From Afifella sp. IM 167 (GTDB lineage: Bacteria; Pseudomonadota; Alphaproteobacteria; Rhizobiales; Afifellaceae): DNA of 64,000 bases. Location of the stretch: NCBI RefSeq assembly GCF_020144925.1, contig NZ_NSLC01000001.1, positions 62,001 through 126,000 on the forward strand, read 5' to 3'. Positions 34,148 through 43,183 of this stretch are shown one piece after another. Within the stretch, counting starts at the first letter, position 1; every line of letters starts with the position of its first letter. Under the pieces are notes generated by a model that saw nothing but the letters and a program-made list of their open reading frames with translations, did no database searches and was not told where the DNA came from. The translations under genes and the position numbers were made by a program.

Positions 34148-34885
34148 TCAGATCATCGCCATCCCGCCATTGACGTGCAAGGTCTGTCCGGTGACGTACC
34201 CCGCTTCGTCGCTGGCAAGAAAAATGGCTGCTGCGGCAATATCTTCGCCCGCCCCGAGCCGACCTGCCGGGATCGAGCCGAGAATGCCCTCGCGCTGCTT
34301 GTCGTTCAGCGCGTCGGTCATGGCGCTGGCGATGAAGCCGGGCGCGATGCAGTTGACCGTAATGCCGCGGCTGGCGACCTCCTGGGCGAGCGCCTTCGAC
34401 ATGCCGATGAGGCCCGCCTTGGAGGCGGCGTAATTGACCTGGCCGGGATTGCCGGTGACGCCGACGATGGAGGTGATGGTGAGGATGCGGCCGTTGCGCT
34501 GGCGCATCATCCCCTTCAGCGCCGCCCGCGACAGGCGGAAGGCGGCCTCCAGGTTCACCTTGATGACGATGTCCCAGTCGGCGTCCTTCATGCGCATGGC
34601 AAGGCCGTCGCGCGTTAGGCCGGCATTGTTGACCAGAATGTCGAGCCCGCCCATCGCCTCCTCGGCGCGGCCGACGAGCGCATCGACCTCGCCCGCCTCC
34701 GCCAAGTTGGCGACGAGGACGTGGGCGCGTTCGCCGAGCTCGTCCGCGAGCGCCTTCAGCGCCTCCTCGCGGGTGCCGGAAAGCGCGACGGTGGCGCCCT
34801 GCGCGTGCATGGCGCGGGCGATCGCCCCGCCGATGCCGCCGCTGGCGCCCGTCACGAGCGCGCGCTTGCCTTCAAGGCTGAACAT
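34148..34885 (-). CDS. fabG: 3-oxoacyl-ACP reductase
   Basis: NADPH-dependent short-chain dehydrogenase of 245 residues. It has the cofactor motif TGASGGIGGAIA (14-25), NNAGLTRD, the catalytic Ser in ITSIVGVTGN, and YAASK. ITVNCIAPGFIASAMTDAL and QTLHVNGGMAMI at the C-terminus are typical FabG. It lies 20 bases after fabD. Confidence 0.96.
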   Translation of the reverse strand: MFSLEGKRALVTGASGGIGGAIARAMHAQGATVALSGTREEALKALADELGERAHVLVANLAEAGEVDALVGRAEEAMGGLDILVNNAGLTRDGLAMRMKDADWDIVIKVNLEAAFRLSRAALKGMMRQRNGRILTITSIVGVTGNPGQVNYAASKAGLIGMSKALAQEVASRGITVNCIAPGFIASAMTDALNDKQREGILGSIPAGRLGAGEDIAAAAIFLASDEAGYVTGQTLHVNGGMAMI

Positions 34886-34905
34886 TGTCGTGCCTCCCTT
34901 GCCTT

Positions 34906-35859
34906 CTACTTGCCGGCCGCGCGGATCGCCGCCGCGCCGGCTTCAACGTCGTCCGGCTTGCCGACGGCGAGCGCCGCCATTTCCGGCGCGATGCGCTTGA
35001 CGAGGCCGCAAAGCACCCGTCCGGAGCCGATCTCGGCCAGCAGCCCGACGCCGTCTTTCGCCATCCATTCGACTGATTCGCGCCAGCGCACCATGCCCGT
35101 CACCTGCTCCACGAGCCGGGAACGGATCTCGTTCACATCCGAGATCGGGCCCGCCGTGACATTGGCGATGAGCGGCACCGCCGGCGCCTTGATATCGACG
35201 GCGGCAAGAGCCTCCGCCATGCGCTCGGCCGCCGGCTGCATCAGCGCGCAATGGAAGGGCGCGGAAACCGGCAGAAGCATCGCCCGCTTGGCGCCGCGCG
35301 CCTTGGCGGCCTCGATGGCGCGTTCCACGGCGGCCCTGGCGCCGGAGACGACCACCTGGCCGGGCGCGTTGTCGTTCGCCGCCTGGCAGACCTCGCCGCC
35401 CGCGGCTTCCTCGGCCACTTCGCGCACCGCTGCAAGGTCGAGGCCGAGGATCGCCGCCATGGCGCCCTCGCCCACCGGCACGGCCTGCTGCATCGCCTCG
35501 CCGCGGATGCGCAGGAGCCGGGCGGCGTCGCCCACCGAAAGGCTGCCGGCCGCGGCGAGCGCGGAATATTCGCCGAGCGAGTGCCCGGCCACGCAGCCGG
35601 CATTACCGGCGACGGTGACGCCTTCCTTCTCCAGAGCTCGCAGCGCCGCCATGGAGACCGCCATCAGGGCGGGCTGGGCGTTGCGCGTCAGCGTCAGGGC
35701 GTCCTCCGGCCCCTCGAAGATCGTCTTCGAAAGCGCCTCGCCAAGCGCCGCGTCGACTTCCTCGAAGACGGCACGCGATTCGCCGTAGGCCTCGGCGAGC
35801 TGCTTGCCCATGCCGACGGACTGCGAGCCCTGCCCCGGAAAGGCGAAGACGATGGACAT
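34906..35859 (-). CDS. fabD: Malonyl-CoA:ACP transacylase
   Basis: Loads malonyl groups on ACP. The 317-residue protein has the GQGSQ motif near the N-terminus, the nucleophile serine in GHSLGEYSAL, the active-site region VSGARAAVERAI and VSAPFHCALMQPA with the catalytic His. GGAGACAG precedes the ATG. It is the first gene of fabD-fabG-acpP-fabF. Confidence 0.96.
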   Translation of the reverse strand: MSIVFAFPGQGSQSVGMGKQLAEAYGESRAVFEEVDAALGEALSKTIFEGPEDALTLTRNAQPALMAVSMAALRALEKEGVTVAGNAGCVAGHSLGEYSALAAAGSLSVGDAARLLRIRGEAMQQAVPVGEGAMAAILGLDLAAVREVAEEAAGGEVCQAANDNAPGQVVVSGARAAVERAIEAAKARGAKRAMLLPVSAPFHCALMQPAAERMAEALAAVDIKAPAVPLIANVTAGPISDVNEIRSRLVEQVTGMVRWRESVEWMAKDGVGLLAEIGSGRVLCGLVKRIAPEMAALAVGKPDDVEAGAAAIRAAGK

Positions 35860-36016
35860 TCTGTCTCCTTATCGTTTTCGAAGCGGCGCTCCCGCCGTAT
35901 TGCTTCCGGCCCGGATGCCGGCGCCCGCCGCAAAATCGCGCGCGGTGTGACCATGCCCGCGCGCACCTGTCAAGTTTCGCCCCGCGCGACCTTGTGGCGG
36001 TCGCCGGACCTTCTGC

Positions 36017-38530
36017 TCAGTCGCCGTCGTCCTCGCTGTCGTCGTGGTCGCGCTTGGGATCGGGCAGTCTTGGCTCGTCGCTGCGCTTGCGCCTCGGGCG
36101 CCGCCGCTTCGGGCTGCCGGCAGGCGCCTTGGCAGTCTCTGCGCCGGCGGTCTCACCCTCGTTTTTCGGCGCCTCGTCCGGCTCCTGCGCGGCCTCGCCG
36201 TCTTCGGCACCGGCCGCCTTTCGCAGCGCAGCGCCGCCCTCGCCGAGCTCCTTGAGGGAGATCGGCAGGGTATCGTGGCTGCCGTCTTTGTAGGTGCCGA
36301 GATAGAGCGTGCGATGCGGGAACGGGATCTCGATGCCGCGCTCGTCGAAGACCTCCTTGACGAACTCCGTATAAGCGCGCCCGACGGCCCACTGGCTGCC
36401 CGGCAGCGTCTTGATGCGGGCGCGCACGACGACCGCCGAATCGCCGAGCTCGGTGACGCCGTGCATCTCGAAATCGTCGATGATGTCGGTCCCGTATTCG
36501 CTCTCCTTCAGCCGGTCGAAGGCCGCGCGCATCGCCTCCTTCGCATCGGAGACGTTCTCGCGATAGGCAATGCCGATCTCGGCGAGGTGGTAGGCGAACT
36601 TGCGCATGAAGTTCGACACCGCATCGACAGAGGAGAACGGCACGATGTGATAGACGCCGGAAAGGTCGCGCAGGCCGACCGAGCGCACCGTCAGCTTCTC
36701 CACGACACCCGAGATTCCGGCGACGGTGACGACGTCGCCCTCGTTGATGGCGTTCTCGAACTGGATGAAGGCGCCGGTGATGACGTCCTGCACCAGCTTC
36801 TGCGAGCCGAAGCCGACGGCAAGGCCGAGGACGCCGGCACCGGCCAGGAGCGGACCGATGTTCACCCCGAGCTGCGACAGCGCCAGCATGCCGGCGATAA
36901 CGAAGATGGTGATGGAGAGCCCGTTGCGCGCGAGCGACAGGATGGTGCGCGCCCGCGCGCTCGGCAGCGATCCCTGTTTGCCATAGCTGAGGCGGTGCTC
37001 GATCCAGGAGGAAACGCCGAGCCACAACAGATAGGCCATGCCGATGATGATCAGCGCGCTGACGATCCGCGCCACGGCGTTGGCGCCGGCATCGGTAGCG
37101 AGCCAGCCGGAGACGTTGAGCACGTTCCAGGCATCGATGATGGCCAGAACCACGATGATCGCTACCAGCGTGCGAACGATCTGCAGCATCATCGGGATCA
37201 GCGTGTTGAGCCGCCGCTCCAGAACCGGCAGATCGCGCCCGAACCAGGCCGGCAGCTTCACCCCGCGCCGCAGCATGAAGCGCAGGAGCGCCGTCAGCGC
37301 GATGCCGATGCCGATGGCAAGCGCCGTGCGCACCGAGGCGCCGACGACGAAGGAGACGAGCACATAGGGCCGCGTGATGCTGATCACGAGGACGACGAGC
37401 ACGTAGAGCGCCGCGATCCACGGCCAGACATGGCTGAGGATGGCGAGGGCCTGGCCCGAAAGGTCCTCCGGCTTGTCCGTCCGCGCCTCCTGTATGCGAT
37501 GCGCGAGCTTGCGGATGGCGACGAGCGCGATGATGGACGCCAGGAGCACCAGCGCGACGCGCAGACCCCTTCCGGCCAGGAAGGAGAAGTTGACGTTGGT
37601 GATCGGCACGAGGAAGGCGATGCCGTAGACGAGCAGGCTGACGACCAGCATCAGCCGCTTGTAGGCGTAGTCGGTGATGCCCTCTCGGTACTGGATCAGC
37701 GACGTCGCCGACGGCTCGAAGGCGATGATCGCCCGCAACAGGACCCGCACCGTACCGACGATGACGAAGGCGTTGAGATAGAGCGACTGCTCGATGCGCA
37801 TCTCGCCGCCCGTGCCGAAGACGCCGACGGCAAGGCCGGTACCGAGCGCATAGGCAATGCCGAGCGCAATGAGGTCCGCGACCGTCTCGGCGACGAAGGA
37901 GATCGACGCGGTCAGGGCCTTGGAGCCGTTGAGCCGCCGCGTGATGCTTTGCGAAAGACGCTGCAGGCCCCAGGAGAGGACGAAGAGTGCGCCGGTGGTG
38001 ACGAGGATCGTGCCGAGGAGACGCGCGAGCACCGCCCCGGCCTCGTTCCAGTCGAGCGCGACCGCCTGCTGGGCGAAGGCGCCGAGGCCCTTCAGATCGC
38101 GAAAGAGCTTGTCGACGACGCCGTAAGTCGCCTCGGCGGCGCCCTTGGTGGCGTCCGCGAGTTGGCGGGCGAGGGAATCGTCGGCCGGCGCCGTCGTCGC
38201 GGCTTCTTCGTCGCGCCCGGCCGCCGCCGCCTCTGTCTGAGGCTCGGCGATCCGTTGCAACTGCTCGATCAGCGCCTGGCGCGCCTTGTCGTCCTTCAGG
38301 ATGTCGGCGAGGAGCCGGGCCTTGAGCTCGGTGTCGAAGGCCCCGTCCGAAGCCTGCGAGGAATCGGACGACGAGCCGCTCTCACTGCCGGAGCTGCCTC
38401 CCGAGCCGCCGGAAAGGCCGGAAAGCGGCAGCGATTGCGCCGCGCTCTGGCCCGCGAATGGAGCGAGCACGAGGAAGGCAGCGAGAATCAGGGTGAGGGG
38501 GCCGGCGGCCCGGCGGATGCAAAGGGGCAT
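36017..38530 (-). CDS. Large MscS-family mechanosensitive channel
   Basis: An 837-residue inner-membrane protein. It has an N-terminal signal sequence, a Ser/Gly-rich periplasmic stretch, about ten TM segments and a C-terminal MscS core. The pore helix and beta domain are GLAVGFGSQKLVQDVITGAFIQFENAINEGDVVTVAGISGVVEKLTVRSV. A long charged tail ends it (Lys/Arg-rich, then Asp-rich). The size resembles the YnaI/MscK-like extended members. It should release osmolytes under membrane tension. ATG 38530 or GTG 38551 could be the start; neither has a clear Shine-Dalgarno. Confidence 0.9.
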   Translation of the reverse strand: MPLCIRRAAGPLTLILAAFLVLAPFAGQSAAQSLPLSGLSGGSGGSSGSESGSSSDSSQASDGAFDTELKARLLADILKDDKARQALIEQLQRIAEPQTEAAAAGRDEEAATTAPADDSLARQLADATKGAAEATYGVVDKLFRDLKGLGAFAQQAVALDWNEAGAVLARLLGTILVTTGALFVLSWGLQRLSQSITRRLNGSKALTASISFVAETVADLIALGIAYALGTGLAVGVFGTGGEMRIEQSLYLNAFVIVGTVRVLLRAIIAFEPSATSLIQYREGITDYAYKRLMLVVSLLVYGIAFLVPITNVNFSFLAGRGLRVALVLLASIIALVAIRKLAHRIQEARTDKPEDLSGQALAILSHVWPWIAALYVLVVLVISITRPYVLVSFVVGASVRTALAIGIGIALTALLRFMLRRGVKLPAWFGRDLPVLERRLNTLIPMMLQIVRTLVAIIVVLAIIDAWNVLNVSGWLATDAGANAVARIVSALIIIGMAYLLWLGVSSWIEHRLSYGKQGSLPSARARTILSLARNGLSITIFVIAGMLALSQLGVNIGPLLAGAGVLGLAVGFGSQKLVQDVITGAFIQFENAINEGDVVTVAGISGVVEKLTVRSVGLRDLSGVYHIVPFSSVDAVSNFMRKFAYHLAEIGIAYRENVSDAKEAMRAAFDRLKESEYGTDIIDDFEMHGVTELGDSAVVVRARIKTLPGSQWAVGRAYTEFVKEVFDERGIEIPFPHRTLYLGTYKDGSHDTLPISLKELGEGGAALRKAAGAEDGEAAQEPDEAPKNEGETAGAETAKAPAGSPKRRRPRRKRSDEPRLPDPKRDHDDSEDDGD

Positions 38531-38913
38531 GCGGAAAATGGTTCGGCTCACTTGCGGTTCGTGCGGCGTGCGGGTGCTCTAAGCCGTCCGTTGGGACGAC
38601 AATGAGGCGACGAGGTCAAGCTAGCGCGGCTTTCGGCAAGGCACAGCCCCGATATCCGCCACCGAGGCGGCCGCGCTTGCAACGGCGCCGAAAATCCCTA
38701 TAAACCGCGCCATGCGACCGGCTTCGGCCGGAGGCTGAACGGAAACGGGCGTCCCATTCGGGCGCCCGAGGCTTTTGAAGAGAAGCCGTTTTCCGGTGTC
38801 TCCGCTCCTGAAGACGCATGATGAACGCCTTTCCCCGCTCTTCTCAAGTGGCGCGGGTGCGAGGCTTCGGAGAGGCTCCGCGCCAGGCTGGTCGGCAAGA
38901 CGAAAGGCTGAAA
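38531..38913. other. Divergent intergenic region, mscS-type gene / rpsF
   Basis: About 380 bases without a supported gene. The region must hold the promoters of the channel gene (minus) and the rpsF-rpsR-rplI operon (plus). The plus-strand leader contains a perfect 8-bp hairpin, listed separately. Confidence 0.6.
38849..38885 (+). promoter_or_regulatory. Candidate ribosomal-protein leader hairpin of rpsF
   Basis: TGGCGCGG (38849-38856) and CCGCGCCA (38878-38885) make a perfect 8-bp stem around a 21-base internal region, 28 bases before the rpsF start. Many bacteria regulate rpsF-rpsR by an S6:S18-binding leader RNA; I cannot confirm the consensus nucleotides of that motif here. Confidence 0.35.
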
Positions 38914-39291
38914 ATGTCACTTTACGAGCATGTTTTCCTGGTTCGCCAGGACGTGTCCGGCCAGCGCGTGGACGAGCTGGTCGAGCACTACAAGGGCGTC
39001 TTGGAGAACGGCGGGGGCTCCGTCGGCAAGACGGAGAACTGGGGCATGAAGTCCCTCACCTACCGCATCTCCAAGAACCGCAAGGCCTATTTCGCCCTCA
39101 TGAACATCGACGCGCCGCATGAGACGGTCGCGGAGATGGAGCGGCAGATGCGCTACAACGAAGACATCATCCGCTTCATGACGATCCGCGTCGACGAGCA
39201 CGAGGAAGAGCCCTCCGTGCAGATGCAGAAGCGCGAGCGCGACGAGCGCCGCCGCCGCGAGCGCGAGCGGCGCCGGGACGACGAGGAATAA
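38914..39291 (+). CDS. rpsF: 30S ribosomal protein S6
   Basis: S6 of 125 residues, pairing with S18 on the 30S platform. It starts [17 protein letters not shown], typical of the family (M-x-YEH), with the conserved [25 protein letters not shown]. The C-terminus is an Arg/Glu-rich tail (about 105-125) as in other alphaproteobacteria. An in-frame ATG 96 bases upstream is rejected because it adds non-S6 sequence. It is first in rpsF-rpsR-rplI. Confidence 0.96.
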   Translation: MSLYEHVFLVRQDVSGQRVDELVEHYKGVLENGGGSVGKTENWGMKSLTYRISKNRKAYFALMNIDAPHETVAEMERQMRYNEDIIRFMTIRVDEHEEEPSVQMQKRERDERRRRERERRRDDEE

Positions 39292-39295
39292 GAAG

Positions 39296-39544
39296 ATGGT
39301 TGATATCGCACAGCTGCCGACCCGTCGGCCCTTCCACCGCCGCCGCAAGTCCTGCCCCTTCTCGGGAGAGGATGCGCCGCGGATCGACTACAAGGACATC
39401 AAGCTCCTGGAGCGCTACGTCTCCGAGCGCGGCAAGATCGTGCCCTCGCGCATCACCGCCGTTTCGGCCAAGAAGCAGCGCGAGCTCGCCAAGGCGATCA
39501 AGCGTGCCCGCTTCCTCGGCCTTCTGCCCTACGTCCTGAAGTAG
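39296..39544 (+). CDS. rpsR: 30S ribosomal protein S18
   Basis: S18 of 82 residues with the core [60 protein letters not shown], which is diagnostic. It follows rpsF by four bases. S6 and S18 form a heterodimer on the platform of the small subunit. Confidence 0.97.
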   Translation: MVDIAQLPTRRPFHRRRKSCPFSGEDAPRIDYKDIKLLERYVSERGKIVPSRITAVSAKKQRELAKAIKRARFLGLLPYVLK

Positions 39545-39643
39545 GATTTCCAACCCGCTGGGGCGGCGCGTCCCTGACAAAGACGAAGCGCCGCCTCTAA
39601 CCGACCGGCAGGCTGCTGCCGGCGGGACAGCAAGGAGAGCAAA

Positions 39644-40258
39644 ATGCAAGTCATTCTTCTGGAGCGTGTGCCCAAGCTCGGCCAGATGGGCGACGTGGTG
39701 CGCGTGCGCGACGGCTTTGCCCGCAACTTCCTCCTGCCGCAGGGCAAGGCGCTCCGCGCCACGGATGCGAACCAGGCCCGCTTCGAACGCGAGAAGACCC
39801 AGCTCGAGGCGCGCAACCTGGAAGCCAAGAAGGAGGCCGAAGCGGTCGCCGGCAAGCTTTCCGGCAAGAGCTTCACCGTCATCCGCTCGGCCGGCGAGAC
39901 CGGCCAGCTCTACGGCTCCGTCGCCACCCGCGACATCGCCGAGATCCTCGGCGAGGGCGGCTTCTCCATCGGCCGCAGCCAGGTGTGGCTCGACCGGCCG
40001 ATCAAGACGCTCGGCCTGCACGAGATCACCATCTCGCTGCACCCGGAGGTCGAGGCGCCGATCACCCTCAACGTCGCCCGCAATCCCGACGAAGCGGAGC
40101 GTCAGGCCAAGGGCGAGGACGTCACCGCCGACCGCTTCGGCGACGACGAGGAGACCGAAGAGACCGAGGCCGTGGCCATCGAGGAGGTCTTCGAAAATCC
40201 CGACGACCTCCAGCTGGAGCCTTCCGAGACCGACGAAGAGGACGAGGAGAACGCCTGA
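39644..40258 (+). CDS. rplI: 50S ribosomal protein L9
   Basis: A 204-residue L9. The N-terminal rRNA-binding domain has [34 protein letters not shown], the usual connecting helix follows, and the C-terminal domain ends near 150. A further 50-residue acidic tail ([16 protein letters not shown]...) is an alphaproteobacterial feature. It is the last gene of the operon before a strong terminator. Confidence 0.96.
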   Translation: MQVILLERVPKLGQMGDVVRVRDGFARNFLLPQGKALRATDANQARFEREKTQLEARNLEAKKEAEAVAGKLSGKSFTVIRSAGETGQLYGSVATRDIAEILGEGGFSIGRSQVWLDRPIKTLGLHEITISLHPEVEAPITLNVARNPDEAERQAKGEDVTADRFGDDEETEETEAVAIEEVFENPDDLQLEPSETDEEDEENA

Positions 40259-40285
40259 GGGCGCCTTCCTCCAAGCGGATCTGCT

Positions 40286-40313
40286 AAAGGGCGCCCCACG
40301 GGGCGCCCTTTTT
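40286..40313 (+). terminator. Rho-independent terminator of rpsF-rpsR-rplI
   Basis: Stem AAAGGGCGCCCC / GGGGCGCCCTTT (about 12 bp, perfect, two-base loop AC at 40298-40299) followed by further Ts. It sits 28 bases after the rplI stop. Confidence 0.9.
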
Positions 40314-40540
40314 CGTTGCGGATTTGTTCTTTTTCTGGCAGCTTTCTGCGGCAGCGATGCCAGCGTCAACCGCCCGCGTGCAAAGGCCGGTCGCAGGCCT
40401 AACAACGAGGAAAAGCCGCATAAGGCACCGTTCCCTGCGTACAGGCGCGGCGCGGGCTGTTAAGGAATGGTTAATAGCTCGCCGACCGGCCCCAGACCGC
40501 CTCTGGCCGACCCTGACCGACGAATCGATTTCAAAGCCTG

Positions 40541-42028
40541 ATGAACGTTCCTGCCCGCCTTCTCCCGCCCGACGCGCCGCTCCCACGCCAGGTTCCGCAC
40601 AACATCGAGGTCGAGCAGGCGCTGCTCGGCGCGGTCCTGATTAATAACGAGGCCTTCTACAAGGTCTCCGACTTCCTGGAGCCCGCGCACTTCTTCGATC
40701 CGCTGCACCAGCGGATCTACGAGACGGCCGGCCAGCTGGTGCGCCTTGGCAAGGTCGCCGATCCAAGGACCATCAAGAGCTTTTTGAACGAGGAGCAGCG
40801 CGTCGGCGAGATCACCGTCGCCGAATATCTCGCGCGCCTCGCCTATGAGGCCGCCTCCATCATCAACGCCCAGGATTACGGGCGCACCATCTACGACCTG
40901 GCGCTGCGCCGCTCGCTCATCAATATCGGCGAGGAGATGGTCAACGTCGCCTTCGAGGCGCCGGTGGATCTCACCCCGCGCGTGCAGATCGAAGATGCCG
41001 AGCGCGCCCTCTTCGAGCTCGCCGAGACGGGCCGCTACGATACGGGCTTCCAGGGCTTCTCCGAGGCGCTGAAGACCGCCATCGACATGGCCGGCGCCGC
41101 CTATCAGCGCGACGGCCACCTTTCCGGCGTCGCCACCGGGCTCGAAGACATGGACCGCCTGATGGGCGGCCTGCAGCCTTCCGACCTCATCATCCTCGCC
41201 GGCCGCCCGGGCATGGGCAAGACGGCGCTCGCCACCAACATTGCCTATAACGTCGCCCGGGCATGGCGCGGCGAGCAGCAGGCCGACGGCACGCTGAAGA
41301 CGGTCGACGGCGGCATCGTCGGCTTCTTCTCGCTGGAAATGTCGGCCGAGCAGCTCGCCACGCGCATCATCGCCGAACAGTCCGGCGTTCCGTCCTCCGA
41401 TATCCGCCGCGGCGCCATCCACGAGGAGGAGTTCGACAAGATCGTCGTCGCCGCCCAGGAAATGCAGAAGATGCCGCTCTACATCGACCAGACCGGCGGC
41501 ATCTCCATCGCGCAGCTGATGGCGCGCGCGCGCCGGCTGAAGCGCCAGCGCGGCCTGGACCTCCTCGTCGTCGACTACCTGCAGCTCCTCTCTTCCTCCT
41601 CGCGCCGCGGCTCCGACAGCCGCGTGCAGGAGATCACCGAGATCACCACCAACATGAAAGCTCTGGCAAAGGAGCTGAACGTGCCGATCCTGGCGCTCTC
41701 CCAGCTCTCGCGCCAGGTCGAATCGCGCGACGACAAGCGCCCGCAGCTCTCCGATCTGCGCGAATCGGGCTCCATCGAGCAGGACGCCGACGTCGTCATC
41801 TTCGTCTTCCGCGAGGAATATTACCTGAAGAACAAGAAGCCGAAGGAAGGCACGGAGGAGTTCTTCAAGTGGCAGGCCGAGATGGAGGGCGCCGCGGGCC
41901 GCGCCGAGGTCATCATCGGCAAGCAGCGCCACGGCCCGACGGGCACGGTCGATCTCGCCTTCGAGGCCGAGGTGACCCGCTTCTCCTCGCTGGCGCGCGA
42001 CGACCGCATGCCGGTGCGCTATGAATAG
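40541..42028 (+). CDS. dnaB: Replicative DNA helicase
   Basis: Hexameric 5'-3' helicase, 495 residues. N-terminal domain with PHNIEVEQALLGAVLINNEAFYKV; RecA-like motor with Walker A GRPGMGKTALATNIA (about 223-237), Walker B LLVVDYLQLL, and QLSRQVESRDDKRPQLSDLRESGSIEQDADVV. Length and motifs are normal; no intein is present. rpsF-rpsR-rplI-dnaB is a common order. Confidence 0.96.
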   Translation: MNVPARLLPPDAPLPRQVPHNIEVEQALLGAVLINNEAFYKVSDFLEPAHFFDPLHQRIYETAGQLVRLGKVADPRTIKSFLNEEQRVGEITVAEYLARLAYEAASIINAQDYGRTIYDLALRRSLINIGEEMVNVAFEAPVDLTPRVQIEDAERALFELAETGRYDTGFQGFSEALKTAIDMAGAAYQRDGHLSGVATGLEDMDRLMGGLQPSDLIILAGRPGMGKTALATNIAYNVARAWRGEQQADGTLKTVDGGIVGFFSLEMSAEQLATRIIAEQSGVPSSDIRRGAIHEEEFDKIVVAAQEMQKMPLYIDQTGGISIAQLMARARRLKRQRGLDLLVVDYLQLLSSSSRRGSDSRVQEITEITTNMKALAKELNVPILALSQLSRQVESRDDKRPQLSDLRESGSIEQDADVVIFVFREEYYLKNKKPKEGTEEFFKWQAEMEGAAGRAEVIIGKQRHGPTGTVDLAFEAEVTRFSSLARDDRMPVRYE

Positions 42029-42073
42029 CGCCGCGAATCGTCTCGGCACGGACGGGGGAGCCGAAGAGGCAAA

Positions 42074-43183
42074 GTGAGCGAAGAAGCCGCCGGCCTGCGC
42101 CTCACCATCGACCTGGCCGCGCTGGCCGGAAACTGGCGCCGGCTGGCCGGGCTCGTGCGCCCGGCCGAATGCGCCGCCGTGGTCAAGGCCGACGCCTACG
42201 GAACCGGCATCGCCGCGGCCGGACCGGCGCTCGCCGCCGCCGGCGCGCGCACCTTCTTCGTCGCCCTGCCGGAGGAAGGCGCCGCGCTGCGCCGGGCGCT
42301 GAAGCGCAGCGCCGCCCCCGACGCCCCGATCTACGTGCTGAACGGCTTCTTCCCCCAGGCTGCCCCCCTCTACGGCGAGAACCGGCTCTTCCCGGTGCTC
42401 GGCCATCCGGGCGAGCTGGAGCAATGGACGGCCTGGCAGGGCCGCGAGGAGGCCGCCCTGCATGTCGATACCGGCATGAACCGGCTCGGCTTTTCCGAGG
42501 GCGAGGTGGAGAGCCTTGCCCGCTCCGGCGGCCCCGGCAAGGGCGTCAACCTCTTGATCAGCCATCTCGCCTGCGCCGACGAGCCGGAGCATCCCATCAA
42601 CGCAGAGCAGCTTCGCCGTTTCGCCGTCGCCAAGGCACTGCTGAAGCTTCCGCGCGCCTCGCTCGCCAATTCGGCGGGCATTCATATGGGCGCCGATTTC
42701 CGCCACGATCTCGTCCGGCCAGGCATCGCCCTTTACGGCGGCGCCTCCCATCCCCAGGCGGTCTCCGACCCGGTCGTCACCGCCGAGGCGCGCATCCTCC
42801 AGGTCCGCGGCGGCCATATCGGCGAGACGGTCGGCTACGGCGCCTGCGAGACGCTGAAGCGCACCAGCCGCATCGCCATTCTGTCGGTCGGCTATGCCGA
42901 CGGCTACCTGCGCGCCGCCGGCTCTTCCGACGCCGCCTCCGGCGCGCTCGTGTGCATAGATGGGCATCTGGCGCCCCTCCTCGGCCGCGTCTCCATGGAC
43001 CTCATCGCGGCCGACGTGACCGACATCCCCGACGGGCTCGCCGCGCCGGGGCGCTGGGCCGAGCTCTTCGGCCACAACGTCGACATCGACGCCGTCGCCC
43101 GCCATGCCGGCACCATCGCCTACGAGCTGCTGACCGGTCTCTCCCGCCGTGCCCACCGCCGCTACGTGCGGGCGGGCGACTGA
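42074..43183 (+). CDS. alr: Alanine racemase
   Basis: PLP enzyme making D-alanine for peptidoglycan, 369 residues. The PLP lysine is in AVVKADAYGTG and the catalytic tyrosine in ETVGYGACETL. HVDTGMNRLGF and LLISHLACADEPEHPINAEQ are family segments. It starts at GTG with AAGAGGC upstream. The stop shares a base with the radA start. Confidence 0.94.
   Translation: MSEEAAGLRLTIDLAALAGNWRRLAGLVRPAECAAVVKADAYGTGIAAAGPALAAAGARTFFVALPEEGAALRRALKRSAAPDAPIYVLNGFFPQAAPLYGENRLFPVLGHPGELEQWTAWQGREEAALHVDTGMNRLGFSEGEVESLARSGGPGKGVNLLISHLACADEPEHPINAEQLRRFAVAKALLKLPRASLANSAGIHMGADFRHDLVRPGIALYGGASHPQAVSDPVVTAEARILQVRGGHIGETVGYGACETLKRTSRIAILSVGYADGYLRAAGSSDAASGALVCIDGHLAPLLGRVSMDLIAADVTDIPDGLAAPGRWAELFGHNVDIDAVARHAGTIAYELLTGLSRRAHRRYVRAGD

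Noticed and set aside
36044-38605. 853-residue open frame on the plus strand
   Set aside because: Antisense to the MscS-type channel; rich in Asp/Arg/His as expected for a shadow frame.
40460-43156. 898-residue open frame on the minus strand
   Set aside because: Antisense to dnaB and alr, both well supported.
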